47,946 nucleotides of DNA. Origin: Bacillota bacterium (GTDB lineage Bacteria; Bacillota; Sulfobacillia; Sulfobacillales; Sulfobacillaceae). The DNA lies in contig JAMCVM010000009.1 of NCBI GenBank assembly GCA_023475835.1, positions 1-47,946 on the forward strand. The letters run 5' to 3'. Made by a program: the position numbers and the translations under genes. Of this stretch, positions 7,679 through 16,150 are shown in pieces. Every line of letters begins with the position of its first letter. Position 1 is the stretch's first letter. The notes beneath the pieces were generated by a model. It saw only the letters and a program-made list of their open reading frames with translations, ran no database searches and was not told the DNA's origin.

Positions 7679-8953
7679 TTAGCCTATGAGATGTTGCGCT
7701 CTCAGCGTTGCCTCGGCCATCACTTCGCGCTCATCAAAAACCGAAATCATGCCCTCGGCCATCAGGATTTGACCATCGACCACGGTATAACGCACGTCAT
7801 GGCCGGAGGCTGCGTAGACCAAGTTGGCTATCACATCTTGTTCAGGGGTCATATGCGCCGATCGCGCCTCCACCATGATGAAATCGGCCGGGCAGCCGAC
7901 CGCCAACACCCCACCGGCATGCGCCAACACCTTGGCCGTGCCTTGGGTGGCCATGAGCAAGGCATCGAGTGCGCGAAACTGATCGGGCCGCCCTTCCCGC
8001 AGTTTCTGGAACCAGGCCATGGCTTTCATCTCTAAAAACATATCGAGGGTATTGGTAGAGGCTGCTCCATCCGTTCCCAACCCGACGGCCACACCAGCCT
8101 TCCTGAGCAACGGGTAGGGCATGATGCCGTTGCCTAACTTGGCATTGGAAATAGGGCAGGCAATAATCCCGCCGATGACGTGCTGCAGCACCGCGATATC
8201 CTCATCGCTCAAATGTACGCCATGGGCGATGACTGCCCAAGTCTCCAACAAGCCCGTTGATTTTGCCCAGGACACTGGGGACAGTCCCAAAGCCTTTAAA
8301 TCATCGACCTCCTTCAGACTTTCCGCCAAGTGAATGTGAATCCCCAGATGATTCGCCTGGGCCGCTTCGCCAATCGTGCGAGCCATCTCTGGACTCAGCG
8401 TGTAGGGAGCATGGGGCCCGAGCATCGGCGTGATTAGGCGGTGTCCACCCCAGCGTTCAGCGAACCCAAGACCATCTTCTAACGCCCCATTACCGCTCGA
8501 CCGGTCTCCGGTAATGCCGCGAGCTATCCATCCACGCAATCCAGACTGCACCACTGCCTTCGCCACCTGTTCCACGGCAAAGTACATCTCGACAAACCCC
8601 ACGGTCCCGGAGTGAATCATTTCGCTGCACGCTAACAACGTGCCGATATAAATATCCTCGGGACTTAATTTGGCCTCCATCGGAAAAATGTACTGAGTCA
8701 ACCATTCGTTTAGCGGACTGTCGTCCGCCACTCCCCGAAACAAGGCCATCGCCGCGTGATTGTGTCCGTTGAGCAATCCTGGCAAAATATACCCGTGCGA
8801 CACATGAATCACTTGATCGACGGGCTGTAAATCCGAATCGATGGGCCCTACGGAAACGATCGTTCCATCTTCCCAGGTCAGTTGCCCGTTCTCAAACTGG
8901 TCTCCTTGAGCGTTGAGGGTCAGAATGGATGCCCCTTCCATACGATAGCGCAC
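7679..8953 (-). CDS. mtaD: 5-methylthioadenosine/S-adenosylhomocysteine deaminase
   Basis: This amidohydrolase should deaminate MTA to methylthioinosine and SAH to S-inosylhomocysteine. Metal ligands are visible: H64 and H66 in NGHNHAAM, a His in GIHIHLAES near 206-208, with E211 of the same motif, H244 in AHGVHL, and D295 in GTDGAAST. The motif GPHAPYTLSPE is typical of the MtaD/TrzN branch. The start is GTG at 8953, chosen because AAAGGAGG stands five bases before it; an upstream ATG at 9004 has no ribosome site. The gene follows ahcY by 63 bases and precedes the thioesterase by 20. Length (424) is normal. The neighbouring genes for SAH hydrolase and an MTA/MTI phosphorylase support this assignment over cytosine or chlorohydrolase relatives. 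Confidence 0.88.
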   Translation of the reverse strand: MRYRMEGASILTLNAQGDQFENGQLTWEDGTIVSVGPIDSDLQPVDQVIHVSHGYILPGLLNGHNHAAMALFRGVADDSPLNEWLTQYIFPMEAKLSPEDIYIGTLLACSEMIHSGTVGFVEMYFAVEQVAKAVVQSGLRGWIARGITGDRSSGNGALEDGLGFAERWGGHRLITPMLGPHAPYTLSPEMARTIGEAAQANHLGIHIHLAESLKEVDDLKALGLSPVSWAKSTGLLETWAVIAHGVHLSDEDIAVLQHVIGGIIACPISNAKLGNGIMPYPLLRKAGVAVGLGTDGAASTNTLDMFLEMKAMAWFQKLREGRPDQFRALDALLMATQGTAKVLAHAGGVLAVGCPADFIMVEARSAHMTPEQDVIANLVYAASGHDVRYTVVDGQILMAEGMISVFDEREVMAEATLRAQHLIG

Positions 8954-9016
8954 AAAGTCCTCCTTTCGGTCGTTCCCTGGGTTCGATCGTTCTGTCTTAT
9001 CCACGAGGCTTTAGCA

Positions 9017-10252
9017 TCAGAAGCTCGCCAAGTAGCGCACTTGGTCGGCCGACAGGTGGTCGATTCCAATTCCCAATGCTTGCAGTCGGATGTCCGCCAC
9101 CCAACGATCCACCTCAACGGGAACCGGATAAACCCCTGGACTCATTCGTTGTTGAAGGAGCTGCTCCAAAGCCAACGCCTGCAGTCCAAACGTTAAATCC
9201 ATGATTTCCACCGGATGGCCGTCCCCCGCGGCCAGATTGACCAGCCTGCCTTCCGCCAACAACCAGAGTCGAGGACCGTTGGGCCAAAGGTAGCCTACGA
9301 CCGCCGCACTTCGTCCCGGAACCTGCCCCACGGCACCCTCTTTTAAGGCTTTGACATCAATTTCTACGTCGAAGTGCCCCGCATTGGCCAAGATGGCGCC
9401 GTCTTTCATTCGGCTAAAATGCCGGGCTCCAATCACATCCCGATTGCCCGTCACGGTCACAAAAATTTCTCCCAATTCCGCCGCCCGGTCCATTGGCATG
9501 ACCTGATAGCCATCCATCCACGCCTCATTCGCCCGCACCGGGTTGACCTCAGTCACAATCACCCGGGCACCCAGGCCTCGAGCCCTTTCGGCGACTCCCT
9601 TGCCACACCATCCATAGCCCGCCACGACTACGCTCTTGCCCGCAATGACCACATTGGTGCTGCGCATAATCGCATCCCAGGTGGATTGCCCGGTGCCGTA
9701 GCGATTGTCAAATAAATGCTTCATATCCGCGTCATTGACAGCGATCATCGGATAGCGAAGGTTCCCGGACGCCGCCAGAGCTTTGAGTCGAGTAATCCCC
9801 GTCGTCGTCTCTTCTGCCCCTCCCAGCACCTGGTCCGCCAGACTCTGACGATTGCCGTGGAGGCGTTGCGTCAACTCGCCGCCGTCATCGACGATCAACG
9901 TGGGCTCGATGTCCAAAACCTGCTGATGCAACCATTCAAATTCTTCTGGTGTTGCCTCAGCGTACGCATGCACCTCGACTCCGGTTTCCGCAAGCGCCGC
10001 CGCCACGTCGTCTTGCGCAGTCAAGGGATTCGAACTGGTCACGCTGACGGTGGCGCCCCCCTGGTGGAGCAGCTCCGCCAAAATCGCGGTCTTGGCTTCC
10101 AAATGCAACGAAATCGCCACACGCTGCCCCGCCAACGGCCTGTCTTCCAAATAACGCTGTCTAATCGCTTCGAGGACTGGCATCCGTGGACGCACCCAAT
10201 CCAATTTCGCTCGACCCGAACTGGCTAGCGCCTGGTTTCGTACTGTGGACAT
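9017..10252 (-). CDS. ahcY: Adenosylhomocysteinase
   Basis: The enzyme reversibly splits S-adenosylhomocysteine into adenosine and homocysteine and uses tightly bound NAD. It is the short type (411 residues): SNPLTAQDD near 75, EETTTG at 147-152, NDADMKHLFDNRYGTGQS near 173-190 and the dinucleotide fold VAGYGWCGKG at about 210-219. The C-terminus lacks the lysine/tyrosine tail of mammalian and many proteobacterial enzymes, as in archaeal and Thermotoga-like forms. The start at 10252 gives the usual MSTVRNQALA...DWVRPRMPVL opening, with AGAGGAAGG upstream. It lies in an operon between the phosphorylase and the deaminase. Confidence 0.95.
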   Translation of the reverse strand: MSTVRNQALASSGRAKLDWVRPRMPVLEAIRQRYLEDRPLAGQRVAISLHLEAKTAILAELLHQGGATVSVTSSNPLTAQDDVAAALAETGVEVHAYAEATPEEFEWLHQQVLDIEPTLIVDDGGELTQRLHGNRQSLADQVLGGAEETTTGITRLKALAASGNLRYPMIAVNDADMKHLFDNRYGTGQSTWDAIMRSTNVVIAGKSVVVAGYGWCGKGVAERARGLGARVIVTEVNPVRANEAWMDGYQVMPMDRAAELGEIFVTVTGNRDVIGARHFSRMKDGAILANAGHFDVEIDVKALKEGAVGQVPGRSAAVVGYLWPNGPRLWLLAEGRLVNLAAGDGHPVEIMDLTFGLQALALEQLLQQRMSPGVYPVPVEVDRWVADIRLQALGIGIDHLSADQVRYLASF

Positions 10253-10314
10253 TTTTGAACCCGCCTTCCTCTGCCTTTTCTCCATTCAAACCCGAAAATC
10301 TCGGGTGGCCTTCG

Positions 10315-11082
10315 CTAGTCGCGACGCTCTCTTAGCCCGGCCTGCAACATCGCCGTCAGCAAGCGCGTGGTACGTTGACTATTCGCTGCCATCAAGTCTA
10401 ATACCTCTTGGTGGCTTAAACCCGCATCCGTCAGCCCAGCCGCCCAGTTCGTGACCAAGGCCAAGGTTTGATACCCCATGGCCAGTTCTCCGGCTAAGAC
10501 CACTTCGGGCACCGCCGTCATCCCGACTAAGTCGCCCCCAAGCAGGCGATAGGCCCGAATCTCTGCCGGAGTCTCAAACCTTGGGCCTTCCGTACAAACG
10601 TACGTGCCGCCTTCAATCGGCCGCGCGATATCGATACGCTCCGCCGCGGCAACCAGGACCCTGCGCAATGCAGAAGAAAACGGATGGGTCATATCGGTAT
10701 GGACCACGCCTTGACCCAATCCCCCTCCGCCATCGAAGTACGTGGACTCCCGATTTTTGGTGAAATCTATGAACTGGTCGGGAAGCACGAGGGTGCCGGG
10801 TGCCATGGCCTGGTTCATCGAACCCACCGCGGCAGTCGCCACAATCATATCGGCTCCCAACTCTTTTAATGCCCAAATGTTTGCTCGGTAGTTTACACGG
10901 TGGGGAGGAATGTGGTGGTCCACTCCATGGCGATTAATAAAAAGACTGGTCGAATGCTCGTCCGATAGCCAGCCCCGAGTCACCGCCACGGCGCCGAAAG
11001 GCGTCGTCACGGTCTCGGTCGTCACCTGAGACAACCATACCGGATGATAAATTCCACTGCCGCCAATCACTGCTATCGTCAT
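10315..11082 (-). CDS. S-methyl-5'-thioinosine/thioadenosine phosphorylase
   Basis: This is a PNP/MTAP-family phosphorylase (255 residues) with GGSGIY near the N-terminus, RHG...PPHRVNYRANIWAL at 51-72, TAAVGS near 83, LVLPDQFIDFT near 98-108 and VCTEGPRFETPAE near 162-174. The base-recognition loop reads TNWAAG at 211-216. Adenine-specific MTAP normally has Asp here (TDYD-like), while enzymes for 6-oxopurines and methylthioinosine phosphorylase have Asn. The neighbouring mtaD would supply methylthioinosine, so I favour MTIP activity. The start at 11082 follows AAAAGGAG by seven bases. It heads the four-gene operon and a promoter-like pair lies upstream. The exact substrate cannot be settled from sequence. 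Confidence 0.87.
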   Translation of the reverse strand: MTIAVIGGSGIYHPVWLSQVTTETVTTPFGAVAVTRGWLSDEHSTSLFINRHGVDHHIPPHRVNYRANIWALKELGADMIVATAAVGSMNQAMAPGTLVLPDQFIDFTKNRESTYFDGGGGLGQGVVHTDMTHPFSSALRRVLVAAAERIDIARPIEGGTYVCTEGPRFETPAEIRAYRLLGGDLVGMTAVPEVVLAGELAMGYQTLALVTNWAAGLTDAGLSHQEVLDLMAANSQRTTRLLTAMLQAGLRERRD

Positions 11083-11150
11083 CGTATTGCTCCTTTTCTC
11101 GATGAGGGGCTTGAACGTGAAGGGAAGCATCCTCGACGGTTCTGAGTCGC

Positions 11151-11179
11151 ATCCTAGCATGCCTAAGGACGAAGGCCAA
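11151..11179 (-). promoter_or_regulatory. Candidate sigma-A promoter of the nucleoside salvage operon
   Basis: On the minus strand TTGGCC (11174-11179) and TAGGAT (11151-11156) are separated by exactly 17 bases, and the -10 is preceded by TGC, an extended -10 element. Transcription would begin near 11144, leaving a leader of about 60 bases before the phosphorylase start. Confidence 0.55.
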
Positions 11180-11305
11180 CCCCGATACTCAGCATGGTCT
11201 CGCTGCCGCCGACACGAAACTCACGGGATCTAACCATTCTTGGTCCGCAGGCGGGCCTCCTGCCTCGGTTGCCCTGATACCGTTCGAATTCTCGCGGATC
11301 CGGCT

Positions 11306-12133
11306 CTAAACCTCTTGCTGCCCGAGGTCCACGGGAACGGCTTTGGGATTAGCGTCCGCAGATTTCAGTACCACTCTCACCAACTCCGGTCGACATAAAA
11401 AGCGCATCGGCAATTCCGAAGTACCGAGCCCCCTCGACGTAATTAACACCGGCCCCTGCTCGACTTGGTGGCGGCCGGCGACGTAGCCGCCGCCAACATG
11501 GTTATGCTTCAGCAACGCACCCACCAATGGAAAGACAATTTGTCCCCCATGAGTGTGCCCTGACAACACCAGTTGAAAGCGTTTAGCTTCGGGCCTAATC
11601 GCCGCATCGGGGCGGTGGCTCAGTAAAATGGCGGGGCCCTCGCCAATTTGCGACAGCATCTTCGTCCAATCCGGTGCACCTAGGACTAAGTCGGGCAGCC
11701 CGGCAATCCATAAGCGCGCTTCACCGCGTATCAGCGCTATCCCCTGGTTGTCGATGAGCCAGTGGTCCGTCGGCAACGGATCCATAAACAAACGCCCGTG
11801 ATGATAATCATGGTTGCCACTGACCAAAAACGCGGTATGATCCTGGCGCAGGCGATCGAGCTCGGCGGCCAGGCGTGTTCGCCCCAATCCCGGTTGGTAC
11901 AAATCCCCGGTCACCGCAATCATATCCGCCTCATCGGCCCACTGACGAAACGTCCGATGAGAAAAAATCTCCACCCGTCCGTGCAAATCGGACAGGTGGA
12001 GAATGCTCAACCCATTAAATTCCTGTGGCAAGTTGGCAATCGCCACCTGATAGGTCACCGGTCTAATCCAACGAGACTCCAAAATCCCGTAGACTGCGGC
12101 CAAAACCAAAAGCGTCACCAACCCTATCCACAT
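11306..12133 (-). CDS. Membrane-anchored metallophosphoesterase (YkuE/YaeI-like)
   Basis: The protein (275 residues) starts with one hydrophobic helix (MWIGLVTLLVLAAVYGI), then carries the calcineurin-type motifs in order: LSDLHG near 47-52, VTGDL near 75, SGNHDYHHG near 105, LLSHRPDA, and SGHTHGGQ. These ligate two metal ions. YkuE and YaeI relatives are membrane-bound phosphoesterases that may act on lipid-linked or UDP-diacylglucosamine-type substrates; the substrate here is unknown. It begins seven bases after the ndk stop, so it is the third gene of the speD-ndk transcript. Confidence 0.88.
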   Translation of the reverse strand: MWIGLVTLLVLAAVYGILESRWIRPVTYQVAIANLPQEFNGLSILHLSDLHGRVEIFSHRTFRQWADEADMIAVTGDLYQPGLGRTRLAAELDRLRQDHTAFLVSGNHDYHHGRLFMDPLPTDHWLIDNQGIALIRGEARLWIAGLPDLVLGAPDWTKMLSQIGEGPAILLSHRPDAAIRPEAKRFQLVLSGHTHGGQIVFPLVGALLKHNHVGGGYVAGRHQVEQGPVLITSRGLGTSELPMRFLCRPELVRVVLKSADANPKAVPVDLGQQEV

Positions 12134-12139
12134 CGACGA

Positions 12140-12550
12140 CTAGCGATCTCTCGAAGGAAAATAGAGCGCGATTTCGCGCTCGGCAGATTCTTGGCTGTCG
12201 GAGCCATGAACCACATTCTGACTCAGATCCAACGCCAAATCGCCACGAATCGTTCCCGGTTCGGCTTTAGCCGGATCGGTGGCCCCCATCAATAAACGAA
12301 CCACACTCGGAGCTTCTCGACCTTCCCACACCATCGCGACCACCGGGCCCGAGGTGATAAATTGGATAAGCTCCCCGTAAAACCCCTTGTCTCGATGCTC
12401 ACGATAATGCGCGCTAGCCAACTCTGGATCGATGACCATCATCCGCATTGCGGCTAAAGTTAATCCCTTGTTTTCCAGTCGGCTCACAATCTGGCCGACC
12501 AGCCCGCGGCGTACGCCGTCAGGTTTAACCATCACAAAAGTCTCTGCCAC
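12140..12550 (-). CDS. ndk: Nucleoside diphosphate kinase
   Basis: Ndk transfers the gamma phosphate between nucleoside di- and triphosphates through a phosphohistidine. The 136-residue protein begins with [17 protein letters not shown], has the Kpn-loop region, and shows the active site NVVHGSDS with catalytic H115. Length and motifs are standard. Start is GTG at 12550, eight bases after GGAAGGGG. It lies 22 bases behind speD and directly before the phosphoesterase, so it is probably cotranscribed with speD. Confidence 0.96.
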   Translation of the reverse strand: MAETFVMVKPDGVRRGLVGQIVSRLENKGLTLAAMRMMVIDPELASAHYREHRDKGFYGELIQFITSGPVVAMVWEGREAPSVVRLLMGATDPAKAEPGTIRGDLALDLSQNVVHGSDSQESAEREIALYFPSRDR

Positions 12551-12572
12551 CTCAAGGTCCCCTTCCTGTCGT

Positions 12573-12950
12573 CTAAACCGCAGCCTTTTGGTCAGCAGCC
12601 TCTACCAAAACACCACGGAGGGTCTCCGAGGCGGTAAAATTTTGGGCGCGGAACTGTTCGACGATGTAATCACAGGCATCCCAGGGGTCCACAGAGTCAC
12701 CGCAGGTGAATACATCAACCGCAGCATATCTGTGTTCGGGCCAAGTATGCACGGCCAAATGCGATTCCGAAATGACCACCACACCACTTACGCCCTGCGG
12801 ACTAAACTTATGGAAAGCCACCTCACGGACTTCGGCTCCCGCTTTCAAAGCGGCTTCTACCATAATTCGCTCGACGCCCACGCTATCGTTAAGCACGTTG
12901 GCATCACACCCATGAATTTCCGCCAGAATGTGGCGGCCCAATGCATTCAT
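12573..12950 (-). CDS. speD: S-adenosylmethionine decarboxylase proenzyme (short type)
   Basis: This enzyme makes decarboxylated AdoMet, the aminopropyl donor for spermidine; the by-product of that transfer is methylthioadenosine. It is the small pyruvoyl-type proenzyme (125 residues). The self-cleavage site lies in [14 protein letters not shown]: cleavage between E62 and S63 gives the pyruvoyl group, with H68 and C83 (in FTCG) as the partner residues of the family. The start at 12950 gives the common opening [24 protein letters not shown] lies about 11 bases upstream. No spermidine synthase gene is in the window. The next operon encodes enzymes that would consume MTA. Confidence 0.93.
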   Translation of the reverse strand: MNALGRHILAEIHGCDANVLNDSVGVERIMVEAALKAGAEVREVAFHKFSPQGVSGVVVISESHLAVHTWPEHRYAAVDVFTCGDSVDPWDACDYIVEQFRAQNFTASETLRGVLVEAADQKAAV

Positions 12951-13016
12951 CGCATTACCAACCCCCTTTGTCCCCCGAGTAAATTCCCGCGGACCCAAGT
13001 CCGAAGGCCAGGACTT

Positions 13017-13044
13017 ATTGTACCAAAAAAGCGCCATATGTCAA
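13017..13044 (-). promoter_or_regulatory. Sigma-A promoter of speD-ndk-phosphoesterase
   Basis: A consensus -35 TTGACA (13039-13044) and a near-consensus -10 TACAAT (13017-13022) are 16 bases apart on the minus strand. The leader to the speD start is about 60 bases. This is the best housekeeping promoter in the window. Confidence 0.75.
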
Positions 13045-13151
13045 CAAAATAATCGGTTTAGCGTTCACCAGTCGCGAGTTCTCCTATCCTTCCTATCGCA
13101 CACTCAGTAAATCTCTGTCTTTTGCCGATTTACTATCGCACCTAGTAACAG

Positions 13152-13595
13152 CTAGCCGCTATGTGCGGCTAGCGCTTGTTGAATCCCTTGAACCATACTC
13201 CGGGCGTTTTGCCGAAGTGCATAACGGGCTACCGGATTTAATAGATTCGACAACATGGGCATGCCGAATTCAAACTCGGTGACGAAGGTCACCTGCGACC
13301 GCTGGCCATCGCTGACCACCCGCCACTCTCCTTGAAACACCTTCAAGTCGCCCTCGGTCTGGCGAAAGGTGATGCGGCGATGTTCGGGGAAGAACTCGTC
13401 ACGTTCCACCCAGCGAAAGCGTGCGCCTTGCAATTTCGCCACCCACTCGGACAGAGTATAGCCCTCCCCAGTTTCCTTAATGGTCACGGATTGTACATTG
13501 GCCATAATCGCGGGAAAATCTTCCATCCGCGATATTTTTGCGTAAACCTGATCCGGGTCAGAATCAATCCATTCCGTCACTTCAACCACAGGCAT
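13152..13595 (-). CDS. SRPBCC (START/Coq10-like) lipid-binding domain protein
   Basis: The 147-residue protein has the helix-grip pattern of the polyketide cyclase/Coq10 group: a first strand VEVTEWIDSDPDQVYAKISRMEDFPAIM, alternating strands with WVERDEFFPEHRRITFRQTEG, and the long C-terminal helix ALRQNARSMVQGIQQAL. Members bind hydrophobic ligands or serve in membrane-associated pathways; no catalytic residue can be named. Its ATG lies two bases after the stop of the aminotransferase gene, so the two are probably translationally coupled. Function unknown. Confidence 0.78.
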   Translation of the reverse strand: MPVVEVTEWIDSDPDQVYAKISRMEDFPAIMANVQSVTIKETGEGYTLSEWVAKLQGARFRWVERDEFFPEHRRITFRQTEGDLKVFQGEWRVVSDGQRSQVTFVTEFEFGMPMLSNLLNPVARYALRQNARSMVQGIQQALAAHSG

Positions 13596-13597
13596 CT

Positions 13598-14872
13598 CTA
13601 TTCCCCCAATTCATCCAAATATTGATCCACCGCAGCCATAGCTGCTTCCATCTCGGTCAAGGCGGTGTCTAATTGGTCTTCCGTAATCACCAGCGGCGGG
13701 ATTAGGCGGATCACTCGGTCATTATTCAGCGTGTAGACCGCTAAGATATGCCGTTGAAACAGTTCCGCCATCAGTGCCCCTGCGACTCCGGCATTAGCAA
13801 ACTCTAATCCGAGCATCAGGCCCATGCCCCGGACTTCCCGAATTACACCGGGATAACGAGCTTGCATTTGGTCAAGCCGCCTTCGCGCAATGTTTCCAAG
13901 CATCTCTGCCCGTTCCGGCAAACGCTCTTCGATGGTCACTCGTATAGCTTCTAAAGCCACAGCGGCAGCCAAGGGCGCTCCGCCAAAGGTGGAGGTGTGG
14001 ATTAGCGGTTGTACGGAAAAGATGTCCCATGCCGAAGGCCGACCCACCACTGCCCCGATGGGCATAATGCCTCCGCCCAATGCTTTGGCCAGGCACAAAA
14101 AATCGGGCACCACCCCGCTGTGTTCAATCGCAAACAATCGTCCAGTCCGGCCCATTCCGGTCTGCACCTCGTCGACAATCAAGAGCGTACCCGTCTGATC
14201 ACAAGCCTCACGGACTTCGGCCAAATAGTTGTCGGGAGGAACGATGATCCCTCCCTCCCCCTGGATCGGTTCTACGATGACTGCAGCCACTTGAGAGTGC
14301 AGGGCACGGCGAACCGCCGAGGCATCCCCGTAAGAGACATGCGTTACTCCGGGAACCAACGGCTGAAAGGGATCGCGGTAAGTATCCCGTCCCGACACCG
14401 TTAACGCTCCCATCGTCTTCCCGTGAAAGGCGCCTACGGTACTAATCCACTCTGATCGCCCCGTGGCCGCGCGAGCCAGTTTGAGCGCCGCCTCCACGGC
14501 CTCCGCCCCACTATTGCAAAAAAACGAGTAGGTCAGATCGCCGGGCGTCACCTGCTGTAATTCCTCGGCCAATTCCACCATCGGTCGATTCAGTAATACC
14601 CGCGAAGACTGGGCCAGCTTTTCTAATTGCCGATGCGCGGCTTGCAGTAATCGAGGATGGCGATAGCCATGCACCATCACTCCATAACCGCCGGCTAAAT
14701 CAATGTACTCGGTTCCGTTTTCATCTATCAAGAGCGCGCCATCACCGGTCGCCTCCGCGCTCTCCAGTCCCATGAAACGAAATACGCGCGCCAAACCAGG
14801 ATTTACCGAACGCTCGTAACGCGTTAGCAAATCCATCGCCATCATGGGATCAGACTCAGCCACATTTTCCAC
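13598..14872 (-). CDS. patA: Class III aminotransferase, putrescine aminotransferase-like
   Basis: This fold-type I PLP enzyme shows FFCNSGAEAVEAALKLA near 117-133, GAFHGKTMGAL near 147, EPIQGEGG near 201, DEVQTGMGRTG at 234-244 and the Schiff-base lysine K263 in LCLAKALGGG. The blocks LCLAKALGGGIMPIGA, TSTFGGAPLA and YTLNN..IRLIPPL match E. coli putrescine aminotransferase (YgjG) more closely than acetylornithine aminotransferase as I recall both. The likely reaction is putrescine plus 2-oxoglutarate to 4-aminobutanal. Start is GTG at 14872, with GGGAGG six bases upstream. Polyamine context (speD about 0.7 kb further) fits, but ornithine or another diamine is possible. Confidence 0.8.
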   Translation of the reverse strand: MENVAESDPMMAMDLLTRYERSVNPGLARVFRFMGLESAEATGDGALLIDENGTEYIDLAGGYGVMVHGYRHPRLLQAAHRQLEKLAQSSRVLLNRPMVELAEELQQVTPGDLTYSFFCNSGAEAVEAALKLARAATGRSEWISTVGAFHGKTMGALTVSGRDTYRDPFQPLVPGVTHVSYGDASAVRRALHSQVAAVIVEPIQGEGGIIVPPDNYLAEVREACDQTGTLLIVDEVQTGMGRTGRLFAIEHSGVVPDFLCLAKALGGGIMPIGAVVGRPSAWDIFSVQPLIHTSTFGGAPLAAAVALEAIRVTIEERLPERAEMLGNIARRRLDQMQARYPGVIREVRGMGLMLGLEFANAGVAGALMAELFQRHILAVYTLNNDRVIRLIPPLVITEDQLDTALTEMEAAMAAVDQYLDELGE

Positions 14873-14929
14873 AGGTGTCCTCCCTGAATTCGATTAAAAG
14901 TACTCGCTACTATATCCTTATTGTACACG

Positions 14930-15901
14930 TTATATCCACGCTTGGCGCTTGAACCAAACCAAGAGCCCAGCAGAAACCAAACCAACGAACCCCAGCACGC
15001 AGTAGAACCCATAAGACCAATGGATGCCGGGAGCATGATCAAAATTCATCCCATACAGCGCCGCTACTAATGAGGCGGGCAACATCACAGTGGTCACCAA
15101 GGTTAGAGTCTTGACGATTTCGTTCATCCGATTTGACACCGCCGACAAATGCAAGTCCATGACCGTGTCCAACATCGCCCGATAGCCGTCCACTAGCTCC
15201 ACCAACCGCAACACATGATCATAGAGATCAAAATAGTAGGGAACGGATGGCCCTTTAAATCGCCGAGACAGGCCATGGGCCATGTCGCGGGAGGATACGA
15301 GGACACTGCGGATAACCATGACCAGGTGCCTATAGGCCAGCACTCGACTTTCCAACACTTTGCGTTCCATCGTGGTCAGCGCATGGTGTTCGAGCTGCAC
15401 AATATATTCGTTAAGCTCGTCGAGAAGCGGAAACAAGGCGTGAAACAGGCCGTCTAATATGGCAAACACTAAGCCTGAGCAATCATTAATCCATTGCGGA
15501 TGCGCGAGAATCTTTCGTCGCAAGCCCTCGATATGGGTCACTGAGCGCGCGCTCCAAGAAATCACTCCGCGCCGATGAACGACCAAATGCAGCGCCTTCG
15601 CGGTAAGAGTTGGGGCGGCATCGGCCCGTTCCGCATCGTCGAGCCTCATATGGTAGGTTAGCAAATGAAAGAAGTCGCCATAATCTTCCACCAGCACGTG
15701 CCGAAGATGTGAGTTTTCGTGGTTCCAGGAATGAGGAAGCTCCACTCCCCAACGTTCCAGTTGTGCTTGAAGTGCTTGCCTTATCTGCTCTGAATCGTCA
15801 CTGTAGAGGTGGATCCATTGAAACCCGTCGACGTAGGCCCAATCATTTGACCCCGCGAGCCCCCTGTCGTTAAACCCCAGGGTAAACCCCTCCGCCTCCA
15901 C
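14930..15901 (-). CDS. corA: CorA-type divalent cation transporter
   Basis: The C-terminus carries the diagnostic YGMN motif at the end of the first membrane helix (TLVTTVMLPASLVAALYGMNF), a short periplasmic loop and a second helix (YGFYCVLGFVGLVSAGLLVWF), followed by a basic end. The N-terminal part is the cytoplasmic alpha/beta funnel domain. CorA proteins form pentameric Mg2+/Co2+/Ni2+ channels; some homologues export zinc. Start is uncertain. An open frame extends to a TTG at 15952, but that codon lies in the U-run of the tRNA terminator. GTG at 15901, preceded by GAGAGG, is preferred and gives 323 residues. The usual MPE after GMN is absent here (HAPGI instead). Confidence 0.85.
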   Translation of the reverse strand: MEAEGFTLGFNDRGLAGSNDWAYVDGFQWIHLYSDDSEQIRQALQAQLERWGVELPHSWNHENSHLRHVLVEDYGDFFHLLTYHMRLDDAERADAAPTLTAKALHLVVHRRGVISWSARSVTHIEGLRRKILAHPQWINDCSGLVFAILDGLFHALFPLLDELNEYIVQLEHHALTTMERKVLESRVLAYRHLVMVIRSVLVSSRDMAHGLSRRFKGPSVPYYFDLYDHVLRLVELVDGYRAMLDTVMDLHLSAVSNRMNEIVKTLTLVTTVMLPASLVAALYGMNFDHAPGIHWSYGFYCVLGFVGLVSAGLLVWFKRQAWI

Positions 15902-15950
15902 GATCCTCTCACCTCTCTCGCCTCTGAATGTCTCAAAGAGAGTGTGCCCC

Positions 15951-15980
15951 AAAAAAAATTCGGCCCTTCATAGGCCGAAC
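15951..15980 (-). terminator. Rho-independent terminator after tRNA-Pro
   Basis: On the minus strand TTCGGCC and GGCCGAA pair around TATGAAG and are followed by eight uridines. It closes the tRNA transcript six bases past the CCA end. Confidence 0.92.
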
Positions 15981-15985
15981 GAAAA

Positions 15986-16062
15986 TGGTCGGACTGGCGG
16001 GATTCGAACCCACGACCTCTACCACCCCAAGGTAGCGCGCTACCAAACTGCGCCACAGCCCG
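15986..16062 (-). tRNA. tRNA-Pro (anticodon GGG)
   Basis: The minus strand folds into a complete cloverleaf. The acceptor stem pairs CGGGCTG with CAGTCCG (one G-U). The D-arm holds GGCGCAGTTTGGTAGCGC. The anticodon stem CTACC/GGTAG encloses TTGGGGT, giving anticodon GGG. The T-arm contains GGTTCGAATCC. A discriminator A and an encoded CCA follow. It reads CCC and CCU codons. Confidence 0.96.
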
Positions 16063-16108
16063 TGGATTGATAATATCAAAATATGAAGAGAGAAGCAACC
16101 ACCTCATG

Positions 16109-16150
16109 GACGAGTGGGGCCCGCGCCTCCCTGCGCGGGCCCCACTCGTC
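16109..16150 (-). terminator. Long perfect hairpin at the end of spoIVA
   Basis: Eighteen base pairs, GACGAGTGGGGCCCGCGC with its exact complement, enclose a six-base loop. The stem reaches into the spoIVA stop codon at 16149. There is no U-run on the minus strand, so it may work as a very strong pause or as an RNA-stabilising end. Confidence 0.65.

Noticed and set aside
10315-11082. Calling the phosphorylase a plain adenine-specific MTAP
   Set aside because: The Asn in the base-recognition loop and the adjacent deaminase make the 6-oxopurine substrate at least as likely, so a neutral name was used.
15902-15952. CorA start at TTG 15952
   Set aside because: That codon lies in the U-run of the tRNA terminator and has no ribosome site; GTG 15901 is better.
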